Assembly: GCA_017938785.1 (NCBI GenBank)
Contig: JAGBAU010000222.1
Coordinates: 1 to 14,238, forward strand
Direction: 5' to 3'
From: Clostridia bacterium
GTDB taxonomy: Bacteria > Bacillota_A > Clostridia > Christensenellales > Aristaeellaceae
Length of the DNA: 14,238 nucleotides
Made by a program: the position numbers and the translations under genes. Under the pieces are notes generated by a model. That model did not search any database, was not told the origin of the DNA, and worked only from the letters and a program-made list of their open reading frames with translations. Each line of letters begins with the position of its first letter. Position 1 is the first letter of the stretch. This document shows, in pieces, positions 6,195-14,013 of this stretch.

Positions 6195-7538
6195 TTATTT
6201 GCCGGCTACGGACAGGGAACGGATCATCAGCGTGGGACTTGCAAAGCAGCTGGCGCCAAATTCCAGGTCGCTGCCCACCGCTTCGATGTTCCGAAGAAGC
6301 TCGAAAAAGTTGCCTGCGATGGTGATCTGGTTCACCGGACGGTCGACTTTGCCGTTCCTGATCAGGAAACCCTTTGCGCCCAGGGAGAAATCGCCGGATA
6401 CGGTATTTGCGCCGGAATGCATGCCCATCAGGTCGGTGACCAGCAGGGCTTCGCCCGCGTCCTGGAAGAGTTCATCCCGGCTTCGTGCGGAGGGCAGGAA
6501 GTGGAAGTTGGAGGGCGCCACGGTCATGGGTCCGGCAACCGATGCGCGGGCGGCGTTGCCCGTGGTCTGAACACCCTGCTTTCGTGCGGTCTTCAGATTG
6601 TGCAGCAGGGTATCCAGGCGGCCTTCCGTCACGATGCTCTTTTTGCGGGCGGCCACACCCTCGCCGTCGAAGGCATGGGATGCATAGCCATCCGGCAGCA
6701 GGGGGTCGTCCACAAGGTTTACACAGGCAGAGGCGATGGCTTCGCCCTCCTTTCCCCTGAGCAGGGAGAGTCCCTTCTGGGCAGCGTCTGCGGAAAACAC
6801 GCCGGAAAAGGTTTCCATCAGGTCGGCGGCGATGTCCGCTCTCAGCAGGATGCGCATCCTGCCGGAAGGAATGCTTTGGGCGTCCAGGAAGGCGATGGCT
6901 TCTTCTGCGGATTCCCGGGCCAGCTTATCCAGGTCCAGCATGGCGGGATCGTTCACCAGGAGCTGACGTCCGGCAGTGCCGGTCTTATCTCCTCTGCGGG
7001 CGATGGGAAATACATAGGCGCCCAGGTGATCCCGGTGGGCGCTCAGGTCCAGCCCCCGGGAATTGACCATGCGCACGTCCCGGGAGCCGGAAAACAATGC
7101 ACAATGGCTGCAGGATGCGATGCGGGAATCATAGGCCAGGGCCTTTTCCTCGAGGCTGCGGGTCAGGGCAATCTTCTCCGCGGCGGTGAGGGCAGTGAGC
7201 GCAGGATAGCTGCCGTTCACTTCGGGATAGCGCCCGCTGCCTTCGAAGATGAATTCCTCATCCTCGCTTTCGCACAGCTCAGCGCCTGCCTTTGCGCAGG
7301 AGACCAGCATTTCGGCGGCGTCCTCATCCAGCACCTGGGTGGAGGCGCAGCCCATTTTACCATTGTACAGGCCGCGGAAGCCCAGGTTCAGGCTTTCGGA
7401 TACGTTGTAGCGGGTGATTTCACCCTTGTTCACTGCGGTCTGGAAGGAGCTGCCCCGGGAGAGATAGATTTCGCTGGCCTCAAAGCCGGCCTGTTTTGCC
7501 CGGTCAAAGAGCAGATCAATGAATGCATTGGTGTTCAT
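6195..7538 (-). CDS. tldE: TldE/PmbA-like subunit of the TldD/TldE metalloprotease
   Basis: TldE pairs with TldD to form a peptidase that trims partly unfolded peptides, known from microcin B17 leader removal and CcdA degradation in Escherichia coli. This 447-aa protein matches the PmbA/TldE branch in length and in its run of shared features, such as the N-terminal YLSRGSSFQTAVNKGEI segment and the C-terminal GDFSLGAKGFLIRNGK region near the end. It has no HExxxH motif, as expected for the non-catalytic partner. The ATG at 7538 lies two bases after the tldD stop and follows GGGAGG, indicating close co-translation; the longer frame to 7643 would run into tldD and is rejected. I see only a weak 5-bp AT-rich hairpin past the stop (6182-6196), so termination is unclear. 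Confidence 0.9.
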   Translation of the reverse strand: MNTNAFIDLLFDRAKQAGFEASEIYLSRGSSFQTAVNKGEITRYNVSESLNLGFRGLYNGKMGCASTQVLDEDAAEMLVSCAKAGAELCESEDEEFIFEGSGRYPEVNGSYPALTALTAAEKIALTRSLEEKALAYDSRIASCSHCALFSGSRDVRMVNSRGLDLSAHRDHLGAYVFPIARRGDKTGTAGRQLLVNDPAMLDLDKLARESAEEAIAFLDAQSIPSGRMRILLRADIAADLMETFSGVFSADAAQKGLSLLRGKEGEAIASACVNLVDDPLLPDGYASHAFDGEGVAARKKSIVTEGRLDTLLHNLKTARKQGVQTTGNAARASVAGPMTVAPSNFHFLPSARSRDELFQDAGEALLVTDLMGMHSGANTVSGDFSLGAKGFLIRNGKVDRPVNQITIAGNFFELLRNIEAVGSDLEFGASCFASPTLMIRSLSVAGK

Positions 7539-7540
7539 GT

Positions 7541-8923
7541 TCAGCGTCCTCCCACGGTGATGTCGGAAATACGGATGCGGGGCTGCCCCACGTTGGTGGG
7601 CACGGAGCCGCTCTGGGAGCCGCACATACCCTGGGCCATCCACATGCGGGGGCCGACGCGGTCGATCTTTTTGAGGACCTCTGCACCCTTGCCGATGAGG
7701 GTGGCGCCGCGTACGGGCTCGGCGATTTTGCCGCCCCGGATCAGGTAACCCTCGGCCACGGAGAAGTTGAATTCGCCGGTGGCGGGGTTCACGCTGCCGC
7801 CGCCCATCTTTCTGGCATACAGGCCGTCGCCGGCGGTGGCAATCATTTCCTCTTCATCGTCCTTGCCGGGTGCGATGAAGGTGTTGCGCATGCGGGAGGT
7901 GGGCGCATAGGTATAATCCTGCCTGCGTCCGCTGCCGGTGGGGGCAGCTTCCATGCGGCGGGCGTTGAGCTTATCGATCATATAGTTCTTCAGCATACCG
8001 TTTTCAATGAGCACCAGACGGGTGGTGGGCATGCCTTCATCATCGATGTTGGTGGAACCCCACTCATTTTCCATGGTGCCGTCGTCAATGGCGGTGACGC
8101 AGGGCGCAGCGATCACTTCGCCCAGCTTGCCGCAGAATTCGCTGTTGCCGAAGGCCACGCTGGTGGCCTCCAGGGAATGGCCGCAGGCTTCGTGGAAAAT
8201 GACGCCGCCGAAGCCGCCGTCCATCACCACAGGCATACGCCCGGCGGGACAGGGCATGGCGGAGAGCATGGTCACGGCGGAACGTGCGGCCATGCGGGCG
8301 GTTTCCTCGGGATTGACGCGGGCTTCAAAGAGCTCATAGCCCATCAGCGCGCCGGGGGCCTCGGAACCGGTCTGGTTCTGGCTTCCGTCGGAGGCGATGG
8401 CGGATACGGTCATGCGGGTGCGCACCCGGTAATCGCCGGTGGCAAGGCCTTCGCTGTTGAAGATCTGGATCTCCTGCTGGCTGCAAGTAAGGCCGGTGCG
8501 CACATGAGCGATGGACGGGGAAACATCCTGCGCAGCCCGGCAGGCGTCCTTCAAAAGGGCGGCCTTGCGGGCACCGGAAATATCCATGGGCAGCAGCTTC
8601 ACTGCGTGGATATTGCGGATGCGGCTGCCGATGAGCTCGATACTGCGGCCTTCGCCGATGCCGCCGATGGCGTCCGCAGCCTTTCTGGCCAGGTTGAGAA
8701 GGCCCGAAGGGGAAGTATCGCAGCTGTGCACATACACACAGCTCAGCCCCTTGAATACCCGGATACCCGCACCGTGGATGCGGCGGGTGAGGGCGTCCTC
8801 CACCTTGCCGTCCCGCAGGGATATGGTCTGGCTGGTTTTATCCTGATAGAAGATTTCGGCAAAATCGCCGCCGCTGGCAAGGGCCGCTTGCAGGGCGGGC
8901 AAGGCCTGGGCATTGGTAATCAT
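7541..8923 (-). CDS. tldD: TldD-type zinc metalloprotease subunit
   Basis: The catalytic half of the TldD/TldE peptidase, cytoplasmic, 460 aa, the usual length for the family. The zinc motif HEACGH is at 244-249 in the expected context (GGFGGVIFHEACGHSLE), and the conserved C-terminal MCGSQSG supplies Cys434, the likely third metal ligand by comparison with the E. coli enzyme. All visible catalytic residues are intact. The ATG follows GGAGGA by 6 bases and lies 18 bases after the stop of the response regulator, so the regulator, tldD and tldE form one operon. The natural substrate is unknown: TldD/E can mature modified peptides or remove misfolded ones, and no peptide precursor gene is seen in the window. 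Confidence 0.95.
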   Translation of the reverse strand: MITNAQALPALQAALASGGDFAEIFYQDKTSQTISLRDGKVEDALTRRIHGAGIRVFKGLSCVYVHSCDTSPSGLLNLARKAADAIGGIGEGRSIELIGSRIRNIHAVKLLPMDISGARKAALLKDACRAAQDVSPSIAHVRTGLTCSQQEIQIFNSEGLATGDYRVRTRMTVSAIASDGSQNQTGSEAPGALMGYELFEARVNPEETARMAARSAVTMLSAMPCPAGRMPVVMDGGFGGVIFHEACGHSLEATSVAFGNSEFCGKLGEVIAAPCVTAIDDGTMENEWGSTNIDDEGMPTTRLVLIENGMLKNYMIDKLNARRMEAAPTGSGRRQDYTYAPTSRMRNTFIAPGKDDEEEMIATAGDGLYARKMGGGSVNPATGEFNFSVAEGYLIRGGKIAEPVRGATLIGKGAEVLKKIDRVGPRMWMAQGMCGSQSGSVPTNVGQPRIRISDITVGGR

Positions 8924-8941
8924 GGTCTTCCTCCGGTGGGA

Positions 8942-9685
8942 TCACTGGAAACGCTTTTCCAGCTCCTCGAATTTTTCATGGGTGATGAGCGCATCCTCAT
9001 GGGTGCCACGCAGGCGAACCACATGGGTCCAGCGGCCGTAGGGCATGATGGAATCAATCTGGTCCAGGTTGATGATGTAGCTGCGGTGTGCGCGGAAGAA
9101 CAACTCCTCCGGCAGGCGCTCGGCAAATTCGCCGAGGGAATCCGCCGTGAGCAGCTTTCTGCCGTCCCGCAGCAGGATGGCCGTGGCCCGGTCTTCGCGC
9201 TGTACCATCAGGATATCCTCGGGGTCGACCAGGCTCACACCCTCCTTGTGCTTCACCATCATACGGCGCAGAGCGTCGGAATTGGCAGGGCGCGCAGCAC
9301 ATACCGCACGGCGCTCCTGCAGGCGTTCCCGGGCGAGGGCGAGGGTGTTGAGCGCACGTTCCATGGTGAAAGGCTTCACCAGGTAGTCAAAAGCATAGAG
9401 TTCAAAGGCGCTCTTCATGTATTCCTCATGGGCGGTGGCGAAGATGATGATGGTTTTGGGGCTGCGGTCCTGGATGGCTTTGCCGCAGTCGATGCCGTTC
9501 ATGCCGGGCATCTCCACATCCATCAGTACCACATCCGGGCGCAGCTGGTCGAAAAGCTCGATCAGCTCTTCGCCGTTGTGAGCCTCGCCCACCAGCTCAT
9601 AGCCGTCGGCGCGCTCGATCAGCTTGCGCATGACCAGCAGCATGCCGGCGTCGTCATCACCGGTGAGAATGCGAATCTTATCCAT
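8942..9685 (-). CDS. LytTR-family response regulator (orphan)
   Basis: A two-component transcription factor of 247 aa. The receiver domain covers about 1-120, with the acidic pocket at Asp10/Asp11, the phosphorylated Asp56 in VVLMDVEMPGMNG, Thr84 and Lys104 in DYLVKPF. A LytTR DNA-binding domain covers about 144-245, including the typical LPEELFFRAHRSYIINLDQI. No histidine kinase gene is present in the window, so its partner must lie elsewhere. It is first in an operon with tldD and tldE. The ATG at 9685 has GAGGTGA just upstream; the longer frame to 9736 would include the promoter and the previous terminator. LytTR regulators often control wall, virulence or peptide-bacteriocin genes, but the target here cannot be told. 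Confidence 0.93.
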   Translation of the reverse strand: MDKIRILTGDDDAGMLLVMRKLIERADGYELVGEAHNGEELIELFDQLRPDVVLMDVEMPGMNGIDCGKAIQDRSPKTIIIFATAHEEYMKSAFELYAFDYLVKPFTMERALNTLALARERLQERRAVCAARPANSDALRRMMVKHKEGVSLVDPEDILMVQREDRATAILLRDGRKLLTADSLGEFAERLPEELFFRAHRSYIINLDQIDSIMPYGRWTHVVRLRGTHEDALITHEKFEELEKRFQ

Positions 9686-9707
9686 CAAAATCACCTCTTT
9701 GTCGGGA

Positions 9708-9736
9708 ATTTTATCATAAATAATGCCGCTCCGCAA
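9708..9736 (-). promoter_or_regulatory. Promoter of the response regulator-tldD-tldE operon, overlapping a terminator
   Basis: TTGCGG (9731-9736) and TAAAAT (9708-9713) on the minus strand, 17 bases apart. The -35 hexamer consists of loop and descending-stem bases of the terminator hairpin of the floA operon. Transcription should start near 9701, about 15 bases before the start codon, so the Shine-Dalgarno is close to the 5' end. Confidence 0.6.
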
Positions 9737-9747
9737 GGCGGAGCGGC
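9713..9747 (-). terminator. Intrinsic terminator of the nfeD-floA operon
   Basis: A perfect 10-bp GC-rich stem (9725-9734 with 9738-9747, 3-nt loop) begins 8 bases past the stop codon of the small membrane protein. On the minus strand it is followed by ATTATTTAT, an interrupted U-tract. Confidence 0.75.
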
Positions 9748-9754
9748 GGGATGA

Positions 9755-10246
9755 TTACCGATAACCTCTGGGGCGCAGGGAGACGGGCTTGCCCAGAACC
9801 TCGCTCATGACCACTGCGCTGCGCAGCTTCTGCCGGTTCAGATGCCGGAGCTCCTGCAGGGTCTGCTGCTGTTCGCGCAGCTTTGCTTCCTCCGCCAGGA
9901 TTTTCTGGCGATGCTCGGCATGTTCGGCGGCGCTTTCGCCCTGGGTGGAGATTGTGCCCTCCGGCTCGTCGTGGTCCAGGTGAAGCACGGGAGCGGGAGC
10001 CTTGACGGGCTTTGCGGCCCTGGCAGGTTTAGCCGGTTTGGCCCTGTGCTTCTTTTCCTGCTTTTCCATATCCGTCAGGAAAGCCGTCCATTCATCCTTG
10101 GTGAAGGGAATCTTCGCCTGGGCGGAGGGTTTTGCAGGTTTGGGGGCCTGCTGCCGGTCAGCCTGCTTCTGCGCTTGCTTTTTCTTTTTCTTCGATAAGG
10201 AGGAAAAGATGCCGATCAGAACCAGAATACCGATCAAACTGTCCAT
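9755..10246 (-). CDS. Small single-pass membrane protein of unknown function, third gene of the floA operon
   Basis: I do not recognise this protein. It has 163 aa from the ATG at 10246 (an ATG nine bases earlier, at 10255, abuts the GGAAGG and leaves no spacing). A short N-terminal membrane helix (about 1-17, LIGILVLIGIFSSL) is followed by a lysine run, then a long charged region: a Lys/Pro/Ala-rich part with a WTAFLTDMEKQEKK segment near 50-65, and an Ala/Glu/Gln-rich stretch (about 108-145) likely to be a helical coiled coil. The C-terminus is basic. The topology suggests a membrane-tethered cytoplasmic protein. It starts 39 bases after the floA stop and ends at the operon terminator, so it probably works with FloA/NfeD; that is inferred from position only. 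Confidence 0.75.
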   Translation of the reverse strand: MDSLIGILVLIGIFSSLSKKKKKQAQKQADRQQAPKPAKPSAQAKIPFTKDEWTAFLTDMEKQEKKHRAKPAKPARAAKPVKAPAPVLHLDHDEPEGTISTQGESAAEHAEHRQKILAEEAKLREQQQTLQELRHLNRQKLRSAVVMSEVLGKPVSLRPRGYR

Positions 10247-10285
10247 GCTTTGCATCCTTCCTTTCTATTGAATCTTCATGCCCGG

Positions 10286-11281
10286 TTACTGCTTCTTCAG
10301 CTCTTCGGGCTTGTGGGTTTCATCCTTGCCGGCGATGGCGTCGCGCATGCGGGTGTCGGAGACCACATTCTGCATCTGGTAGTAATCCATTACGCCCAGC
10401 TTGCCGGTACGCAGAGCTTCCGCCATGGCGCGCGGCACTTCGGCCTCGGCTTCCACAACCTTTGCGCGCATCTCCTGCACAGCAGCGATCATTTCCTGTT
10501 CCTGGGCGACGGCCATTGCACGGCGCTCCTCAGCCTTGGCCTGGGCGATACGGCGGTCTGCCTCAGCCTGGTCCATCTGCAGCTGTGCGCCTACGTTGCG
10601 GCCAACATCCACATCTGCGATGTCGATGGAGAGGATTTCAAATGCGGTGCCTGCATCGAGACCCTTGCACAATACGGTGTGACTGATGCGGTCGGGATTC
10701 TCCAGCACCTCGCTGTGGGTGAAGGAGGAGCCGATGGTGGTGACGATGCCCTCGCCAACGCGGGCAATGATGGTTTCTTCACCGGCGCCGCCCACCAGGC
10801 GGTCGATGTTGGCGCGCACGGTGACGCGGGCCTTGGCGCGCAGCTCAATGCCATTCTTGGCAATGGCGGCGATCACGGGAGTTTCGATGACCTTGGGGTT
10901 GACGCTCATCTTCACGGCTTCCAGCACATCACGGCCCGCCAGGTCGATGGCGCGGCTCTGTTCAAAGCCCAGAGGGATCTGGGCACTCTGTGCGGCGATC
11001 AGGGCGTCCACCACGCGGTCCACGCTGCCGCCCGCCAGAAGGTGGGCTTCCAGTTCGTTCATGTTGACCTGCAGGCCTGCCTTGGTGGCCTTGATCATGG
11101 GCAGAACCACCTTGCTGGGATTGATGCGGCGCAGGCGCATGCCCACCATGGAGAAGATGGAGATGTGCACGCTGGATGCTGCGGCGGAAATCCACAGGCC
11201 GATGGGGAAGAAGCGGAAGAACAGAACCAATACGATGATAACTGCAACTGCAATAAAGGGGAAAAGTACCATTTCCAACAT
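10286..11281 (-). CDS. floA: Flotillin-like protein FloA
   Basis: FloA organises functional membrane microdomains at the cytoplasmic face and influences membrane fluidity and the assembly of signalling and secretion complexes. The 331-aa product has the usual length of this family (formerly UPF0365/YqfA). A hydrophobic N-terminal hairpin or helix covers about 4-30, followed by the SPFH-like domain with [20 protein letters not shown] (about 51-70) and [20 protein letters not shown] (about 126-145), then an Ala/Glu-rich coiled coil (about 236-296) driving oligomerisation. The ATG follows AAAGGAG by about 9 bases. It lies 24 bases downstream of nfeD, the standard gene pair for this family in Firmicutes. 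Identification is secure. Confidence 0.96.
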   Translation of the reverse strand: MLEMVLFPFIAVAVIIVLVLFFRFFPIGLWISAAASSVHISIFSMVGMRLRRINPSKVVLPMIKATKAGLQVNMNELEAHLLAGGSVDRVVDALIAAQSAQIPLGFEQSRAIDLAGRDVLEAVKMSVNPKVIETPVIAAIAKNGIELRAKARVTVRANIDRLVGGAGEETIIARVGEGIVTTIGSSFTHSEVLENPDRISHTVLCKGLDAGTAFEILSIDIADVDVGRNVGAQLQMDQAEADRRIAQAKAEERRAMAVAQEQEMIAAVQEMRAKVVEAEAEVPRAMAEALRTGKLGVMDYYQMQNVVSDTRMRDAIAGKDETHKPEELKKQ

Positions 11282-11305
11282 AGTTTTAAGCTCCTTTCAG
11301 CTCGA

Positions 11306-11803
11306 TTAACCTTCTTTAATGCGGGTAACCACGATGCGGTTGCCGGAAACCTTTTCAACACGCACAGCTGCATCGCGTTCGATGAAATCGCCCTCAGAGA
11401 ATACGCTCAGTCGCACACCGTCAAATTCGGCGATGCCTGCGGGGCGCAGCGGCGTATGGGCCTTACCCACCTTGCCAATGAAATAGTTCAGGTCGTTGGT
11501 TTCGGCGGAATCGCCGCGGGTGGCCACCTCATTGAGCACCAGCCGGGATTTGGATAGCCTGCCCCGGGCGGCAGAGCGAAGGCAGATGGCCAGTGCAATG
11601 CACAAAAGAACCACAAATACCAATACAACGATCAAGGCCTGCAGCGGCGTGGGCTGCAAAGTGATCACGCCCAGCACAGCCAGGATGATGCCCAGCACGC
11701 CGGGAATCCCGAAGCCGGGGATACACATTTCAACAACCAGCAGCACATATCCCACAAACAGTGCCAGCAGCGCAGCGGGATGGCTGAAAAGAAAACTGCC
11801 CAT
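11306..11803 (-). CDS. NfeD-family membrane protein, partner of FloA
   Basis: A short NfeD homologue of 165 aa, the type that lacks the ClpP-like protease domain and accompanies flotillins. Three hydrophobic segments lie at about 10-26, 32-50 and 55-76, with the typical PGFGIPG turn at 29-35. The soluble C-terminal OB-fold domain covers about 108-162, with GKVGKAHTPLRPAG and the FSEGDFIERDAAVRVEKV segment. NfeD proteins are thought to bind or stabilise flotillin assemblies in the membrane. The ATG at 11803 stands 8 bases after AAGGAGG; the upstream extension to 11872 contains the promoter and is rejected. It is the first gene of the operon with floA and the small membrane protein. Confidence 0.9.
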   Translation of the reverse strand: MGSFLFSHPAALLALFVGYVLLVVEMCIPGFGIPGVLGIILAVLGVITLQPTPLQALIVVLVFVVLLCIALAICLRSAARGRLSKSRLVLNEVATRGDSAETNDLNYFIGKVGKAHTPLRPAGIAEFDGVRLSVFSEGDFIERDAAVRVEKVSGNRIVVTRIKEG

Positions 11804-11830
11804 GCAAATTTCCTCCTTCCTGTTGAAAAC

Positions 11831-11839
11831 AGTATAGCA
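11831..11839 (-). promoter_or_regulatory. Extended -10 promoter of the nfeD-floA operon
   Basis: On the minus strand the bases read TGCTATACT, an extended -10 element (TGn plus TATACT at 11831-11836). The matching -35 (near 11854-11860) is poor, as is common with extended -10 promoters. The predicted start of transcription is near 11824, about 20 bases before the start codon. Confidence 0.6.
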
Positions 11840-11906
11840 CTTTTCATAGGGAAAAGGGAAGAGGGTTTGCACGAAAGCCGCATTTTGGCGTTTGAAATGT
11901 CAATGG

Positions 11907-11960
11907 TCCGGGCGTTTATTCTGCGCAATTTCCGGGGTATATATAATGGAATGATCCGGG
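11907..11960 (+). repeat. Three TCCGGG motifs at exact 24-base spacing in the floA/pot divergent region
   Basis: TCCGGG occurs at 11907-11912, 11931-11936 and 11955-11960, each exactly 24 bases from the last. An AAT triplet precedes each copy by one or two bases (AATGG, AATT, AATGA) and GT follows closely. They lie roughly 70 to 125 bases upstream of the expected pot transcription start, where activator sites could be. No known regulator is assigned. Confidence 0.45.
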
Positions 11961-11996
11961 AGTACAACTTTGCTTAATAAAATCGATGTAAACTAC

Positions 11997-12025
11997 TTGC
12001 AGTGGGCTTCCGGATTCTGTATGAT
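11997..12025 (+). promoter_or_regulatory. Sigma-A-type promoter of the pot operon
   Basis: TTGCAG (11997-12002) and TATGAT (12020-12025) are 17 bases apart. Transcription should begin near 12032, about 30 bases before the potA ATG. The -10 lies inside an 11-base palindrome, TGTATGATACA (12018-12028), which might be an operator half-pair but could be chance. Confidence 0.65.
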
Positions 12026-12061
12026 ACAATCGGAATGTTATTCGGGGAGGAAGTTTCTGAG

Positions 12062-13135
12062 ATGTCTGAAACACTTTTGCAGGCGGAAGGCCTGGTCAAA
12101 TCCTTCGGGGATACCCCGGTATTGCGGGATTTGAGCTTTGAGGTGAAACCTGCGGAATTTGTAACCCTGCTGGGTCCCTCCGGCTGCGGAAAGACCACCA
12201 CCCTGCGCATCCTTGCGGGCCTGCTCGCGCCGGATGCGGGCCGGGTACTGCTGGGCGGCGAGGACATCACCTTCGCTCCGCCGGAGAAGCGTGACCTGAA
12301 CACTGTGTTTCAGAACTATGCCCTGTTTCCCCATATGAATGTGGAGAAGAACATCTCCTACGGCCTGCGCATGCGGGGTGTGAAGAAGGATGCATGGCGG
12401 CCCCGGGTGCAGGAGATGCTGCGCCTGGTGCAGCTGGAGGGCTATGAAAAGCGCATGCCCTCGGAGCTCTCCGGCGGTCAGTGCCAGCGCGTGGCCATCG
12501 CCCGGTCGGTGATCCTGCAGCCCAAGATTCTGCTGCTGGATGAACCTCTCGGCGCACTGGATTTGAAGCTGCGCCGCCAGATGCAGGTGGAGCTCAAGGA
12601 AATCCAGAAGCGTCTTGGCATTGCCTTCGTTTACATCACCCATGACCAGGAGGAAGCCCTGAACATGTCTGACCGCATCGCCGTGATGCGCGACGGCCGC
12701 TTTGAACAGCTGGGTACGCCGGAGCAGATTTATGATCATCCCTCCACCCGCTTCGCAGCCGAATTCATCGGGCAGACAAACATCCTCGACTGCACCGTGG
12801 AGCAGGTTGAGCAGAATGGACTGGTACTCTCTTATGCGGGCAGCCGTATTCCCGCGCGGAAGGCGGAATTTGACGTGAAGGCAGGGGATCAGGTTTGCCT
12901 GGCTCTGCGCACCGAGCGGCTGCGCTTTGCGCCGGAAAAGGGCGAGGGTTGTGCCATCAGGGGAACCCTGGTGGACAGGCGCTATGCCGGCGGTGCCATG
13001 CGCGCCACCATCCGTCTTGCGGACGGCAAGGATGTGCTGGCCCTGTGCGGAAGCGTGGAACTGGCCCGGGGAGAAGTGGGTGAGGATGTGTATCTCGCCT
13101 GGAACCCGGCTGAAGCGCCTGTGGTGCGCGCATGA
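12062..13135 (+). CDS. potA: Spermidine/putrescine-type ABC transporter ATP-binding protein
   Basis: The ATPase that powers polyamine uptake with PotB, PotC and a PotD binding protein; it sits on the cytoplasmic face of the membrane. The 357-aa product has all nucleotide-binding motifs: Walker A GPSGCGKT (38-45), Q-loop Gln84 in FQNYALFPHM, signature LSGGQ (136-140), Walker B ILLLDE (156-161) followed by PLGALD, and His194 in ITHDQEEAL. A TOBE-type regulatory domain fills about 245-357, as in PotA. The ATG at 12062 has GGGGAGGAAG upstream (12044-12053); the same frame opens at a GTG at 12002, but that lies ahead of the predicted transcription start. The gene is first in the operon, 10 bases before potB. 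Other CUT1-like ATPases look similar, but the flanking permeases favour PotA. Confidence 0.92.
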   Translation: MSETLLQAEGLVKSFGDTPVLRDLSFEVKPAEFVTLLGPSGCGKTTTLRILAGLLAPDAGRVLLGGEDITFAPPEKRDLNTVFQNYALFPHMNVEKNISYGLRMRGVKKDAWRPRVQEMLRLVQLEGYEKRMPSELSGGQCQRVAIARSVILQPKILLLDEPLGALDLKLRRQMQVELKEIQKRLGIAFVYITHDQEEALNMSDRIAVMRDGRFEQLGTPEQIYDHPSTRFAAEFIGQTNILDCTVEQVEQNGLVLSYAGSRIPARKAEFDVKAGDQVCLALRTERLRFAPEKGEGCAIRGTLVDRRYAGGAMRATIRLADGKDVLALCGSVELARGEVGEDVYLAWNPAEAPVVRA

Positions 13136-13145
13136 GGTGGCTTCC

Positions 13146-14000
13146 ATGAAGAAGAAAAACCGTGCAGGCCTGCTGGCCGCGCCGATGATCATATGGTCGC
13201 TCATCTTTGTGGGCGCGACCATCGCATATATTGTGGCCATCAGCTTTATGCAGCGCAATCCGGCGGGCAACGGCGTAGTGTTCAGATTTACGCTTGAAAA
13301 CTACGCAAAGCTCATGCAGCCTGCTTATGCAAAGGTGTTCGTAAAGACGCTTCGGATGGCCCTGGATACCACTTTGCTCTGTATCCTGGTTGGCTATCCT
13401 TTCGCACTGCTCATGGCGCGGGCCGGGGGCAGGATGAAGAAGCTGCTTCTTTTACTGGTGATCGTGCCCTTCTGGACCAACGCTCTGGTGCGCATCTACG
13501 GCTGGCGTCTGCTGATGATGGGCAACGGCCCAATCAACAATATGCTCATGGCCATCGGGCTCATCGATACACCCATCAAAATGATGAATACCCGGGGTGC
13601 GGTGCTGCTGGGTATGGTGTACGGACTGATTCCGTTCATGATCCTGCCCGTGTATTCCAGTGCGGAGAAGCTGGACCGCAGCCTGATCGCCGCCGGCCGG
13701 GATTTGGGCGCAAAGCCCTGGAAGGTCTTTTTGACTGTGGAACTTCCGCTGACCCTGCCGGGTTTGCTCTCCGGCTGCGTGCTGGTGTTTGTGCCGAGCA
13801 TGGCGCTGTTCTTCATCAGCGACCTGCTGGGTGGTACGGGAGATATCCTGGTGGGCAACCTGGTGCGTGACCAGCTGCTCAAGAGCCGCGACTGGCCCTT
13901 TGCTGCGGCGCTGGCCGTGGTGCTGCTGGTGATGACCGCCATCGTGATGTTCATACAGCGCAAGGCGGGCGGCAAGTCCTCCGACCTGACGCTGATGTAA
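13146..14000 (+). CDS. potB: Spermidine/putrescine ABC transporter permease PotB
   Basis: One of two membrane permeases of the polyamine importer, 284 aa with about six membrane helices (first at roughly 8-33, last at about 252-271). The cytoplasmic EAA loop that docks on PotA is clear at about 180-206 (LIAAGRDLGAKPWKVFLTVE, then LPLTLPG). Segments such as PFWTNALVRIYGWRLLM (about 108-124) are typical of PotB. The ATG at 13146 follows GAGGTGG, which overlaps the end of the potA stop codon region, with 5 bases of spacing; the same frame runs back inside potA and those upstream starts are rejected. The substrate is inferred from family resemblance: spermidine and putrescine are usual, but related polyamine-type systems differ. 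Confidence 0.92.
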   Translation: MKKKNRAGLLAAPMIIWSLIFVGATIAYIVAISFMQRNPAGNGVVFRFTLENYAKLMQPAYAKVFVKTLRMALDTTLLCILVGYPFALLMARAGGRMKKLLLLLVIVPFWTNALVRIYGWRLLMMGNGPINNMLMAIGLIDTPIKMMNTRGAVLLGMVYGLIPFMILPVYSSAEKLDRSLIAAGRDLGAKPWKVFLTVELPLTLPGLLSGCVLVFVPSMALFFISDLLGGTGDILVGNLVRDQLLKSRDWPFAAALAVVLLVMTAIVMFIQRKAGGKSSDLTLM

Positions 14001-14013
14001 CGGGGGTGGACGC

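Noticed and set aside
6182..6196. Hairpin at the end of tldE as a terminator
   Set aside because: Five AT-rich base pairs overlapping the stop codon, followed by a C-rich tail rather than a T-tract.
6102..9754. Two long overlapping plus-strand frames (6102-7748 and 7523-9754)
   Set aside because: Antisense to tldE, tldD and the response regulator, all of which are clear homologues on the minus strand.
11942..11947. Perfect TATAAT on the plus strand as a second pot promoter
   Set aside because: No acceptable -35 lies 16 to 18 bases upstream and there is no TGn extension; the pair at 11997-12025 is better placed.
12038..13270. A 410-codon minus-strand frame opposite potA
   Set aside because: Shadow of potA, whose ATPase motifs are complete on the plus strand.
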